A stretch of 64,000 bases of DNA from Cyathus striatus (taxonomy: Eukaryota; Basidiomycota; Agaricomycetes; Agaricales; Nidulariaceae): contig JAOVFP010000017.1 in the NCBI GenBank assembly GCA_025738555.1, positions 806,001 to 870,000 on the forward strand, in the 5' to 3' direction. Shown here one piece after another: positions 50,705-62,331 of this stretch. A program made the position numbers and the translations under genes. The notes below the pieces were generated by a model. It was not told where the DNA came from. It did not search any database and saw only the letters and a program-made list of their open reading frames with translations. Numbering within the stretch: the first letter of the stretch is position 1; each line of letters begins with the position of its first letter.

Positions 50705-51091
50705 CTGTACTAATCAAAATACTTCGGCACCCTTATATGTGCGTGACAGGCCCAACCACGGAACCACTTTGTCAGGTCAAAAAAATTGCATGACAATTTA
50801 AAAAATTCGGCATCTTCGTGAGTGGAAGAGCCCTAAATATATAACTTTTAAGTCTAATTAATGTATAAGATGTCATGGTCTAACGGTAAGTTATATTTAA
50901 ACCCTGTAAAGGGCCGAATTTGTGGAGAAAATTTGAAAAATCGCTAGTTCAAACCCTCTTCAGCAAAATTTTTTATCCATGACCTCTCAGACCTTCCATC
51001 AGTTGCAGTTATGACGTGTGACAAGTACCAAATTTCGGCACATCAGGTAGCTGTGTGATGCATGACTGCTGAAGTATTTTGATTAGTACAG
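50705..51091. mobile_element. MITE with CTGTACTAATC ends, 387 bp
   Basis: Inverted ends of 24 bases (CTGTACTAATCAAAATACTT..) with one mismatch, flanked by TA (50703-50704, 51092-51093). It carries tRNA-like promoter boxes internally. The ends resemble those of the MITE at 42752. Confidence 0.85.
50876..50974 (+). ncRNA. possible Pol III unit (tRNA-like boxes) inside a MITE
   Basis: TGGTCTAACGG at 50876-50886 fits an A box and AGTTCAAACCC at 50946-50956 fits a B box, with T6 at 50969-50974 as terminator. The 70-base spacing is longer than in a plain tRNA. I could not fold it into a convincing cloverleaf, so a tRNA-derived passenger rather than a tRNA gene is likely. Confidence 0.4.
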
Positions 51092-51911
51092 TACTGCTAC
51101 ACTATATTGTCTTAAGCATGAAAAATGGTATTAGGTTGGATAACTGATTGAGAAGGAGAAAAATGACTTAAAAGTGGGGATGGCAATATGTGCACTGTTG
51201 CAATAATTCTTAATTCTGATTGAACTGCACAAAAATGAACAATGCATTGTCTATGATAACAATAAGCAGACCAGTGACTCATGAGAGTCAAACCCACAAT
51301 AATCAATTGAGAGGAGTGGACTGCATGTAAGCTATATTGTCTTGCCTGTTAGAAGGTGTTATTGGGATGGTATCATGATCAGTCATAGAGGCTCTCAACA
51401 ATAATGTGGCTGTTGTGACTGAGGCATATCAAGGTGGCAAATATATTTGAAAATCAAGCTGGACACAACAAAAAGATGCAAATATAAACCAATGGTCATA
51501 TGTGGATCAGTGTGAAAGTCGATCCCTGCTTCCAATCATTTGAAAAGGTGAGTGGACTAAAAGCTACACTATAATGTCTTGAATATTTGGAAGTCATATT
51601 GGGATAGGATTGTGTTTTGACTGATTTAGCAGGACAAAAGATATAACACAATGTGGAGCTACTTAAGTACTTAAGAACACTGTTACACACACCCATCCCT
51701 CCTTCTAGTAATGCATCTACATGACCTTGGGCTATTCACTGAATCTGAAGAAACTTTTGAGTTGGATGAGGAGGAAAAGGAGGAGGAAGAGGGGAACAAG
51801 GGAGAGAATGAGAGACAGGTAGGAGGTGTGTTGGATCTGTTGGTTTGAGGTGGATTCAGTGTATTCTTGGTTCTGTAGAGAGGGGTTTTGTGGATGGGTA
51901 GAGCAGATTGA

Positions 51912-51957
51912 ATTGGATTGGATTGGATTGGATTGGATTGGATTGGATTGGATTGGA
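51912..51957. repeat. (GGATT)n microsatellite
   Basis: About nine perfect GGATT units in a row. Confidence 0.95.
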
Positions 51958-52504
51958 GTGTGGACTTAATATTGACAACTTTTTATGGTTTTTGAAGTAG
52001 CAGTGTGAGGATGTAATGTAGTGAACACTATGATGATTTCTATCAATTTTGGATTAAGCTGCACAAAAAGATAAGGGAGAACAATAAGTACACATGTAAT
52101 CTGTGACAATGAGTACTGGTGGAGAGGGCTATTTTTGGGAATGACAATATGCACACCAGTGGAGAGTCAAACCCATGATGATCAATTAAGAGGGGTGGAC
52201 AATGGGTAGGCTATATTGCCTTGGGTTCAATATTTCAATGTTGAAGCCTGTTGTAAATTGTGAATGGGAGTAAAGCATCAGAGTAGGCCTGGGGATGTAT
52301 TTATGACACACCATTAACTTTTGACATTTTGAGGTATGTGGTGAGAGGTGATGTAAAGTTGTGAATGTTGCAGTGGTTCTTAGTTTCAATTGAGCTGTAC
52401 AAAAGATACTTAAGGACAAAGTGTTCATAACAGTAAGTGGACCAGTGAGTTAAACCTGCAATAATCAATTGAGAGGTGGGTGGACAAGCTGTGGGTAGGC
52501 TATA

Positions 52505-53055
52505 TGTAAGGTCTCGACCTTGCAGAGCCCTGATGTCAACAAATCAATGCACTCACATGATACGAACACTGCCGCATGGACTGTCCATGTGACAATGACA
52601 CTACTTCCATATGCTCTCTCCTCACTCATTGGCTTCTCCCCTCTTGCACTTCCACTTTGACCTATGGTACTGACAGCCATGCTGGTACTGCCTCCCTCAA
52701 GACTCACACAATCACTAACGTTCTCCTTCTTCTTACCTACTTTCCATATTCTCTTACTCACCCTATCTACTCAATACAAAACTCTTTTCTCCTTTCTCTG
52801 ACTTTCCATGACTCGATAGATACTTCCCTTGACTCAATAGAATTATTCCTGACTCATTACTTACCTTGTAGATATGTATATAAACCCCAGTAAAGTATGT
52901 AGTACTTTAGAGTTCCTGAATACAAGACTTTTAGACACATATTTCCTGAGTGATAAGTTCTTGGCCCCTTGAACTCCAACCCCCTTTCCCATGTGTTTCT
53001 GCTATCAAAGTCTAACCCTCTGACTTTAAAATCGGAAACCTCACATTTTTTTACA
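52505..53055 (+). repeat. 5' LTR of the chromodomain Ty3 element
   Basis: It begins TGTAAGGTCTCGACC and is taken to end TTTTTTTACA at 53055; the end is inferred from the parallel with the LTR end at 303. A TATATAAACC box near 52878 is a likely promoter. Without the 3' LTR the exact boundary is not proven, and I saw no clear tRNA primer site right after it. Confidence 0.7.
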
Positions 53056-53102
53056 TTTCAAACCCAACCCTCATATCTCAAACATCCGGCCTGATCAACT
53101 GG

Positions 53103-53149
53103 GTGAGTTTTCATTTCATTTTTTCTAACTAACTTTTTCTATTTTCTAG
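53103..53149 (+). other. candidate intron ending directly at the gag ATG
   Basis: GTGAGTTTTC, a CTAAC branch-like motif and TTTTCTAG immediately before ATG at 53150 make a 47-base consensus fungal intron in the leader. Confidence 0.45.
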
Positions 53150-55668
53150 ATGCATCTTCAAAGCGCAGTACGTACAAAGGAAGGGCAGACTGCCAGGTCT
53201 AATGACTCAGAAGTGGCTGCTACCAGCAAGGCCCCCACGAAAGTAACAGAGGATGCTGGTCAATTCATGGGAGAGTGTATTAAAGCCCCATTTAAGACTC
53301 CTCCCACTGAGTATGCGGTTGAGCAGATCTTCGAACCTCCCACTCGTTCCTCAATGGATGAGATTGACTTAGCAGTTAAATGGGGGCTTCTCGATGTCGA
53401 TGGCATGAGTAATAGCCTCGGAACTCATGTCATGAGAAGCCTAAGCTTGAAGATTCCGAAGTTTGTGAGCAGATCTGCAGATAAAGAAACTAGTAGGACG
53501 AAGTCATACTCACAGGTAGCAAAACCCGCCTTGGAGCAAGGTAATGACCCTCCACACGACAAAGAAACACCCATGTCTCCAATAGAAATTCCTGTAGAGC
53601 CTATTATAGAGTTAAATAGATACCCTTCTGATGAAAACCACACAATAAAAATTGAAGTAGTAGACGAATACATTGAACCTAAGGGATTTGTAAGACCTAA
53701 GAAAACCGTGAAAACATTAAAAATTACACGTAAGGCATTAGATACACTGCCTAGGTACTTTCCCAGTGAATTTGCTAATGACACAGATCATAAAGCCCTG
53801 TGGGACATAGAAGTCATTGAGCACCCCATAGAAAAGATAAAGGAAATATTCGGCCGCTCACCTGATTTGCCATTTGACAACATCTTCCAGGACATCACTG
53901 GAACTGGTGAATTATACCTGGATGAATACATAGTACCATTACCATCATCTCCCCTAACACCAATTGAAGAGCAAATGTTCATACCAGTACACTCACCCCA
54001 CCTCTCGTACGACAGCAGTATAAGCTCATTCTCTTCCTCAGAACAAGAGCCTGTACTATCAGATATAAGCTCCTTCAATTCGGATGAGGAAATGGAGGAC
54101 TTACAACATGCAATATCAAACTCGCTTGTTATGTATAGAAGTGAGCCCCACTGGTATGATCAAAGCAATGCATGTGCATCAAGCTCATTGAGAATACCTG
54201 TAAACGCCATTGTAGTTGTAGTTGAAGAATCAAAAGCCACTACACCAGGCAATAAAACTGAGAATAAAGTTAAAGATAAAGGGAAAAAAGTTGACTCATC
54301 TGAGAGAGGCCTGGACTATGATAAACTATTTAAAGATCATAAGCGATCCAAATCAAAGAACTTGGCTGATAAGAAAGTCGATTTTGGCCCACATGACTTT
54401 AAGAGAGACCGATCTGAGCTCCCAGATGGGGGATACTTCTGAGCTACAACAGAAGTACCAGAAAGTGACACTGAAATCGAAGAACAAATCCCAAGTGGCA
54501 ACAGAGGAGGTGAAGACGATGGCAACAGCTCTGACACCAGTAGCTCAAGTAGTTCAAGCAGCTCAAATGGCTCAAATTCTTCTGATGATTCACAGGACTC
54601 GAAATGATCTGGTAATAATCGCAATTCTCAAAAGCGCCATCAACAACGCAAAGAATACAAGAAGCTAAAGAAAGCACTTAATGGTGTAAAGATAAAAACT
54701 CCATTTACTTACAGTGGAACAGTGGATCTAGACATGTTTGATCAGTGGACTTATGAAGTTGACACTTGGTGTGAATGGAATGGTCTTAGTGACCGGCTAT
54801 TACTACGAGTTATTGTTAATTTTATGTTATACAAAGCAAGCAGGTTTTTTATGAAACATGTAGCAACTCACTGTGAATCTTGGATGATAAAGAAATTATA
54901 CAAAGCTCTTTTTGATTACTGCTTTCCCCCACATTTCAAACAAGAGCTATGTGATAAGTTATTACATGCAACACAAGGCAGGAACAATGTGAGAGATTAC
55001 TTAAGAGATATTGAAGCACTACAAGTATGATTCCCAGATGTCACTGTGCGACAACTCACACAGATCTTCTGGAAGGGAATTCATCAGTACCTTTGGCTGT
55101 ATCTGATTGAAAAGGGACTTGACCCAGAAAGACACACCTTGGAAAGGCTTGCAAAATATGCTACTTGACGAGAGGAAGCTGCAGAAATGAAACGACATGA
55201 GGAGAATGCATACAGTGGACGTATTCCAGGTTGTACATGGGGTCACTTCCAAAACAGGTCAACAGGCCCACAGCCATACAACGCAAATCTGGCACAACCT
55301 TCATCTGGAGGGTGTAACAATGTACAACCAACAAACAGAAATCTGGGGACAAGTAATAACCCACCTACCAACATAAACAGTGGTAACAGGAATTCTGGAG
55401 GGCGCAGTGGCAACAACAATACCCCTAGAAAAGTAGTACTGTTCAGAATAGTAATAACAATAACAAGTTTGGAAACCCACATACCAACAAATTGTCCAAA
55501 GATGAATGAGATAAACTGCATGCTGAAGGACGTTGTTTTACCTGTAAGGAGGTAGGACACAAATCACACAACTGTCCAACTCGCCAACAGGCAAAAGTGC
55601 CTGGGAGCATGCTTACCATGAAGATGTCAAGTCATACCTATACACCTTATTCAATAGTTACTTTGGAA
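53150..55668 (+). pseudogene. gag of the chromodomain Ty3 element, with TGA stops
   Basis: The frame starts at ATG 53150 and can be followed to about 55430 through four TGA codons (54440, 54605, 55028, 55166). An N-terminal low-complexity region with Ser/acidic runs precedes a capsid-like domain (FDQWTYEVDTWCEWNGL, ASRFFMKHVATH, LYKALFDYCFPPHFKQ). After a frame change near 55430-55490 comes a CCHC zinc knuckle (CFTCKEVGHKSHNC, 55534-55575), itself preceded by another TGA at 55507. At least three of these TGAs (55028, 55166, 55507) stand where related gags have arginine, by my recollection of the family. The protein would package RNA; this copy cannot make it whole. Confidence 0.8.
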
Positions 55669-58130
55669 TAGAAGGTGCACAACTTGCTGGAGTTGATCTT
55701 AGTGATCGCTTCCTGGTGATAAAGGAAGGCGAGCAATATGTAATATTCAATGGGCTGCATCTAGACCACCACTACTCTGTCACCGCAAAAGACCTGGACA
55801 AACCAGACTTCAGTATTGGCAATTTAGTAATACAAATGTACAACGATGAAGACCATACCATAACATGCCCATTACTCCCTGACAAATCCTATGCTGATAA
55901 TCCAGCCACAAGCTGGCTTTACATCCGGTTCCAAATGGCAATGAATTGACATGCATGGATGGATGTGACAGAAAAATTGAGACTGGATGTTGTTCCTCAC
56001 AAGAATGGGTATCTGATAAAAACATTAAGTACACCTGACATAGTAGTGAATGTAATGCATGAAACTGTACATAACAGCATAAATATAGGAAATATCATTG
56101 AAAGCATGTGGCAGAAATTTAGAATGTTGGAAGACTGTAAAACTGAACACTGTAAAAATCGTCGTGCAAAAGTCATGCTAGGGGCAGCAACAATGCCAGA
56201 TATTAAACACAATGCTAAAAAACAGAATGGCCATCTTTCATCTATGATTAATGCCATTGAACGTACCTCTATGTGAATATGCAACTTTAAACAGCACCTA
56301 CCCAAGCCAATCATAGTCACAGTACTTGCAAACAGAAAACCTATTCGTGCCCTGATCGATACAGGCTCAATGGCTGACTTCATATCTACAACAATTGTGG
56401 ATCAGCTTATGCTAAAAACAGACAAATTAGCAAAACCTGTTACCATTCAACTGGCAGTGCATGGGTCTTGGTCAAAAATCAATGTCTCTACTGAAGTTGA
56501 CTTTCAATATCAAGAAATTAACTGTAAACGGAGATTTGATGTAGCGAACCTAGACAATTATGATATGATCCTCAGTACACCTTTCATCTACCAACATAAA
56601 GTCATCCTAAGCATGAATCCAACACAGGTAGCTATAGGATCGAAGGAACCTTTGGAAATGAAAGGGGAAGAAGTCAGTACTATAAATTCAGCCACAGCAG
56701 ATATCTTCGAAACTGACCTTACTCAAATAAGGGAACAGCTACGAACTGAAGCAATGGACTTATGTCCAGACACTTCTAAAACAAACCTACCACTGTTTAG
56801 AGCAGTTAATCACATCATACCTTTGATCGATGATAATAAAGTTTACAAGTTTCATCCCACAAGATGTTCTGAAGCATTGAAACCCTTATGGTGTGAAAAA
56901 CGAGATGCTTACATTAAATCTGGCCAGTGGGAAGTCACCACTGGTGTAGCATCATCACCAATGCTTATTTTGCCGAAGAAATCGAAGGATAGCCCTGTAA
57001 TAAAAATTCGTACAGTACTTGACAAATGAGAACAAAATAAGAATACACACAAGCTAGCCACACCACTACCAGACATTAACTCAATACTTCGAAATGTTGT
57101 GCATTGTCATTACTGGACCCTCGTTGACGGCAAGGATGCCTATGAGCAAATCTGGGTGCAGACAGACCATGTACCATGCACATTATTCACTACCCCTGAT
57201 GGAATGATGGTAAGTCTGGTGATGCAGCAGGGAGACTGTAATGTGGGAGCCACTTACCAAATGTTAATGAACCACATCTTTGCATCATACATTGGTATAT
57301 TCTTGGATGTATACCTAGACAATATTGTAATCTATTCCAACATGGTTAAAGAGCACTTGAAACATATTAGAATAGTGTTTGATATCCTACAACACGAGAA
57401 ACTGTACTTATCCCCAAATAAAATGCAATTCTTCACAACTGAATTGAAAATACTTGGCCACGTAATCAACAACAAGGGGATCAAGATGGACCCCCACAAA
57501 GTTGACTCCATAGCTAATTGGAAAACACCAACTACGAAAGAATTGTTGGCCAGGTTCCTAGGGGCCATGGGGTATCTAGCAGATAATTGTGAGGGGATTC
57601 GAGTCCCAATGGGAACACTCACCCCATTGACAGGCTCCACACATAGTTGGAGATGGTTGCATACTGAACAAAGGGCATTTGAAAAAATTAAAGACTCCAT
57701 ACAACAACACAGAGACTCACATTGAATTGCCGCTGATTACTCCCTGGCTGTGGAATGGCTCAACCTAGTCACTGACACATCATTCACAGGTGCTAGTGGA
57801 TATATTAGCCAGGGAAATGACATTCAAACTGCAAAAGTCATTACCTTTTGGTCCAGGAAATTCAACCCTGCACAGCAGAATTATGCAGTCCATGAACAAG
57901 AACTTCTCGCTATAATCAAGTCCTTGAAACGATTTCGTGGGATACTACATGGTGCAAAATTCCGCATCTGCACAGACCACAAGTCACTGGAATACATTAT
58001 GTCACAGAAAAACCTCTCACCTCATCAACATTGCTGGCTGGACATACTGAATGAATTCAATTTCGAAATTCACTATATTCCAGGGGAAAAAAAAACAAAT
58101 TAGCAGATGCCTTATCATGCATATATAGCA
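55669..58130 (+). pseudogene. pol, first part: protease, reverse transcriptase, RNase H
   Basis: The protease has DTGS at 56358-56369 (ALIDTGSMADFIS). Reverse transcriptase follows with YWTLVDGKDAYEQI, LFTTPDGMMVSLVMQQGDCN and the catalytic block VYLDNI at about 57309-57326. The usual second aspartate there is asparagine, which would inactivate the enzyme. RNase H starts LVTDTSFTGASGYISQG and ends with a frameshift in an A run near 58085-58093. TGA stops lie at 55947, 56274, 57027 and 57723. At 57027 relatives read arginine. Confidence 0.82.
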
Positions 58131-59305
58131 ACAAACCTTTAGGAGTTGTACGCACACACTCTGAGTATGTGGGAGGGGATGATAATGAGGAAGAAAGAAT
58201 CACCTCTCATATGCCTTCAGACCCCATTTACACAGGCAGCGCTACCTTAGCAGAGTTGGAAAACACCCTAAATAAGCCAAGACAATCACATAGATTAGTG
58301 GAAGTAAATGCACATGAGCGTACTTACCCGGGAGCAAAGAAACGGAAGAACACACCTTGTGTATCAACACGTTCTGATGCCAGTGATGTACTCCCTATGA
58401 ATCAGAATGATAATGAAAGTACATCAGCAGAAGGCTCAGAAGATAATCAAATAGATTCACATGAGCCTGAACTCCCAGATCCTCGAATTGAGATAATCAA
58501 CTGTGATGAGGATGAAGATAATGATCATGCTCATAGCAAAACACAGCTGAACTTACCAGCAGTCTCTACATCCGGTGACATCGGCACACCCATGCCAGAT
58601 AGTATATGATATTGCTATAACGAAGACCCATTCTTCTGAGACATCTTGAAAAACCTGGCTGCATACCTTGATTTTAGGGAAATAGATGGTTTGATCCTCA
58701 AAACACGCGAGAATCAAACAGTACTTTGCATACCAAATATTTTAATAGGAAAACGAAATGTTCGGGAGGTTATAATACAGCATGCGCACTCACCTCTAGC
58801 TCACCTTGGGAAAAATAAAACCTCAAGTCTGTTACAAGAAGAAGTCTGGTGGAAGACAATGGTGAATGATGTTGACAAATTCTGCCATTCATGCTCCCTG
58901 TGTGCAATAAGTAAGTCAAATAATCAAAAACCAATGGGACTATTGAAGACATTACCAGTTCCTCAAAGACTGTGGCAAGCCATTGGAATTGACTTTGTCG
59001 GACCATTTCTGGAAGCAAAGACATGATTGGGCACGTTTGATATGATGTGTGTAATCATAGACCACTTAACTTCAATGGTTCACATCATCCCAACTAAACA
59101 AACCTATGGAGCAAAGCATATAGCAGAAATCATATTTGAAACAGTATATAAACTTCATGGCTTACCAGAATGTATAGTCAGTGATAGAGACTCGTTGTTC
59201 ATGAGCACATTTTGGAAATGACTACATGACCTATTGAGAGTTGAACTCTGCCTCTCCACAGCATATCACCCACAAATGGATGGTACCACAGAATGCGCAA
59301 ACCGT
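58131..59305 (+). pseudogene. pol, linker and integrase first part
   Basis: An acidic linker (58169-58609) is followed by the integrase zinc finger (HAHSPLAHLG then CHSCSLC, about 58780-58905) and the catalytic core: IGIDFVGP near 58985, CIVSDRDSLF near 59170 and HPQMDGTTECANR near 59265-59305. TGA stops at 58607, 58637, 59024 and 59219. The core is cut at 59305 by the insertion, and resumes in phase at 62332. Confidence 0.82.
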
Positions 59306-60310
59306 TGAAAAGGGGTACTTGTGTTCTAGTAGTGAAATTGGCTCTATGTTTGCAACTTATTTCACTATAAAATTCACAAGACTCTTTAAGTGCGAGTTGT
59401 GGGAAAGGTGGGTGTTCCTTCTTATTGTCTTATGCAAGTTTAAATCGTTTGAAAAGCCTTTGAATCGAAATGTAATAGAATTTTATTGTAGGATCCAAGT
59501 AATACACCTTTGTACTACTCCAAACTTTGTAGAAGTGTCTTAACAACCCTTTGCTAGTACAACTTCTTAGAAAACCGAAACAAGAGCAACCCTTTACTCT
59601 TATGAAACCACTTTATTGAAATAACTAAGTCCTAGGCCCTCTCTGGAGTCTCAGAACTTCAATTCTTTCCAAAAGATACCCAAAATGCGAACCAAAACAA
59701 TATATTCTTTGAAACAAATAAGACCTAAACCACTACCCAATACCTATTGTACCTGGGCAAGAAAGGTGCGAATCTGCTTGCCTTTCTACCCTCTATAGTA
59801 CCTACTTAAATATACAAAGCCCAGAACTATTATTATGATTTTCCCAGACATTGTATACTACATATATCTACCTGAAACACATCCCCTGTCCTTATTTGTG
59901 TCTTTATTTAGCTATCATTTGACTATGAGTCACTCCGAGGCATTAGAATCCTCTAGAATGTTCAATTCCCATGGTTTTCAGATGCTACAGTGTCTCATCA
60001 TTGATCATTTTGGGTAGATCATCATAAAATTGTCATCTTTGATCTAATGTTTTGTTCTTATCCAGGCCTGTGCTTCGGTGAGACCATTCCCTATCATACT
60101 AGAATAGAATGTACTAAATTCTAGCTTCCGATCAAGACCAAAATCATCCTGATTGATGAAGAATTGACTATTCTACATCACTTTGAAATAGACTGTCGTT
60201 CGTCTCCCCCACCTGGGACATCACGTGACATTCCAAATCGGGGCATATATTCCTGTGCCAGAAGACAGATAGACATAAGACTCCATAATTACAGGTTTTA
60301 TGCAGCACTG

Positions 60311-60391
60311 TAGTTGATTGGAAAGATAGTTATGTTATATGAGTTGTGGTACTTGACGTTGCGAGTTCGATTCTTGTGTATTGATTTTTTT
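60311..60391 (+). ncRNA. tRNA-like Pol III boxes in the MULE
   Basis: TAGTTGATTGG (60311-60321) resembles an A box, AGTTCGATTCT (60364-60374) a B box with a pairable T-arm (GCGAG/CTTGT), and T7 follows at 60385-60391. The spacing suits a tRNA gene, but the acceptor and anticodon arms do not fold well by eye. Confidence 0.3.
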
Positions 60392-60610
60392 ATTTTGGAG
60401 ATCTACTGAGAAGCCGACACACTGAGAAGCCAATGCTGTCGCATTATGCATGCACTTGCATCGGCTCAACATAACAATTGTTTACTCCTAGGGCCGAAGT
60501 CGCGTCACACCATGCGTGCACTTGCATTGGCTCAACGTTATGTCAGGACTCAGAATGAGGTAGCAGGTGGAGGCCACATTGGAAAGGGGTAGAATAGGAG
60601 GTTAAGTCAA

Positions 60611-61556
60611 GTGGTGAAGTCGAGTAGGAATGGGAGAGCCGTGCTGCATGCTTTGCCCTCTTGTACTGGGCATTTCAACGGCACCATGGAAGACAATAAC
60701 TCTCTTCGACAGTGTTCTAATTCTTCATCATCATGTAAACAGCTCACTAAATTACCTTTCAAATACTGTGACGCCTGCCGTGAACGTGCCAGATCCAAAA
60801 AAAGAAATCAATGCGCTGAAATAAAGAACAAAGATACAACAATGGGTCCAACTCCTGTGGCTGGTGCAAAATGTTGTAATGATTCTCAGGCAATCACACC
60901 TAATAAGCATACTCATGTGGACATGTCAAACACCAAGGAGACTCAGGAGAGCGGTACAGAATCCAATGAAAAGGGTGTAGAGTGGAATGAAGTTGACAGC
61001 CTTGAAAATGATGTAAGATTTAATATCAATACAGAATCTGAAAGGCTCACCCGTGGCTGTTATAGTCAATTGAATTATATATGGATGCAGAAGAATGTTT
61101 CCAAACGATACGCTCAAAATTTAAAGCAAATTCAACTGTTGAATTTCTCAGGCAGTACTGTATTAAGAATGATGAAATAGTTAATAGCAAGGAACGAGTG
61201 CAAATGGTAGCGAGAGAAATTTGGAATATTACTGGGTATCATTTCATGTGGGTAATTTGTTGAAAGGAATACTATCAGTGAATTAAAATACATATTTACC
61301 AGAGTGAGGGACTTCGATTATTAACACAATGACAGAATTTAAAGATTTATTACAGTACCAAATTCAGTTCCAGGATCAACGAGTGCTGCGAACATTACAA
61401 AGTCGAGGAGCATCTTTCTTTGCGCTAGCAGAGGCATGTTTGGATAAGGAGAAGAGGATGAATGGGAGGGTAGGATCCAGAACACCTTCGACATGGGATA
61501 AATCAACTTCGAATGTGATGTTCTTCCGTACAAGGCCTGCAGCAGTAAATGAATGA
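60611..61556 (+). pseudogene. remnants of a MULE-type transposase gene
   Basis: 60611-61180 opens with a cysteine module (QCSNSSSSC, then KYCDACRERARSKKRNQ) like the N-terminus of fungal MULE-linked proteins as I recall them. 61081-61263, in another frame, reads FQTIRSKFKANSTVEFLRQY and ERVQMVAREIWNITGYHF, also typical of that family. 61329-61556 gives a C-terminal piece (RGASFFALAEACLDKEKRMN, TPSTWDKSTSNVMFFRTRP). The DDE transposase core between them is absent, so the element depends on a relative for movement. Confidence 0.6.
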
Positions 61557-62331
61557 ACATCGAGTAAACCTTCAAAGCGCTATTTTTATTATGTACTAGT
61601 ACTGAGCTTATTAGGTACAGAGTCTTACAATAATCAACGTGCTTTATATATTTGCGTACTTAAGTATAACTAAGTAGTACATGAATCCTTGAGCACTACT
61701 TAAATACATTAAATTGTACCCCTTCGACCCCCTTTACTATTTCGACGCTACCTGGCACTACCTAAACCGATCATTTTATTTCAAGCCAATGACAAGGTTA
61801 TGTACATGTCATTCATCTACATCCATGTCAGTGCTGGCGAGTAAGCGTCTGCACACCATGAGAAGTCCTCTGGTAAGCATTGTAACCTTGAGCCGGTGGT
61901 CACATGATGTCCCAGGTGGGGGAGACAAATGACAGTCCTTTGAAATATTCTTTAATTCATATTTATGTCATTGACTATTTGTTAGACTTCAATCCTGATG
62001 CCAAACAAACAACTTAGTGGTATCAAAGTGAAATTAAAACATATACAAGTCATGTGACTGGCAGAAAAGCGGTCCCTTCAATATTTAATATCTTTTCCTA
62101 CACATCAGGCTAATGGTAGGTTGGACATAGAAGCACTTGTACTATATTTTATGATATGAACTGTTGAATATTAACCCAAATAAAAGGCCAATAAGTACAA
62201 GGCTTGCTATTTTGTAGCAGTCCATAGATCTTTATTTATTATCTGGGGTTCATTAATGTGTACAGATTTAAGACTGTAAATGGTAGAAATGTGCAATTTT
62301 ATGCCTAAATGCACAGGTGGCGTCACACTGT

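Larger units (their letters stand above)
49251..52504 (-). repeat. cluster of tRNA-derived SINE-like repeats, about 288-bp unit
   Basis: At least six degraded copies share one order: (on the plus strand) a GTGATGTAA(A/G)GTGG.GAATGCTG block, TTCT(T)AATTCTGATTGAGCTG, a GGACCAGTGAGAGTCAAACCC block, ATAATCAATTGAGAG, and GTAGGCTATATTG(T/C)CTTG. Two adjacent pairs are 287-289 b apart (heads near 49445/49732 and 52206/52495). Read on the minus strand, TAGC(T/C)TAC and GGTTTGACTCT are spaced about 40 bases apart, as A and B boxes of a tRNA gene. The cluster is interrupted by the elements at 49919-50668 and 50705-51091, and the last copy by the LTR at 52505. Confidence 0.6.
60191..61937 (+). mobile_element. 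Mutator-like element (MULE), internally deleted
   Basis: Inverted ends of 39 bases (GACTGTC(G/A)TT(C/T)GTCTCCCC..) differ at three sites and are flanked by a perfect 10-base duplication CTTTGAAATA (60181-60190, 61938-61947). Long TIR plus 9-11-base duplication is the Mutator signature. The inside keeps pieces of a transposase-type gene but not the catalytic core. Confidence 0.85.
59306..62327. mobile_element. LTR-like insertion in the integrase, itself carrying a MULE
   Basis: The insert begins TGAAAAGG and ends GTCACA. The flanks CCGT (59302-59305) and CTGT (62328-62331) look like a 4-base duplication with one CpG-to-TpG change. Removing it joins the integrase in frame (..ANR, MITQML..). 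Without the nested MULE it is about 1.27 kb and has no convincing coding frame, as expected for a solo LTR. The LTR identity is inferred from ends and size only. Confidence 0.65.

Noticed and set aside
50876..50974. Functional tRNA gene
   Set aside because: Box spacing is long and I could not form acceptor and anticodon stems; kept only as a possible Pol III unit.
51907..51957. CRISPR-like or telomere-like repeat
   Set aside because: A simple perfect GGATT microsatellite with no spacers; not the usual TTAGGG telomere unit.
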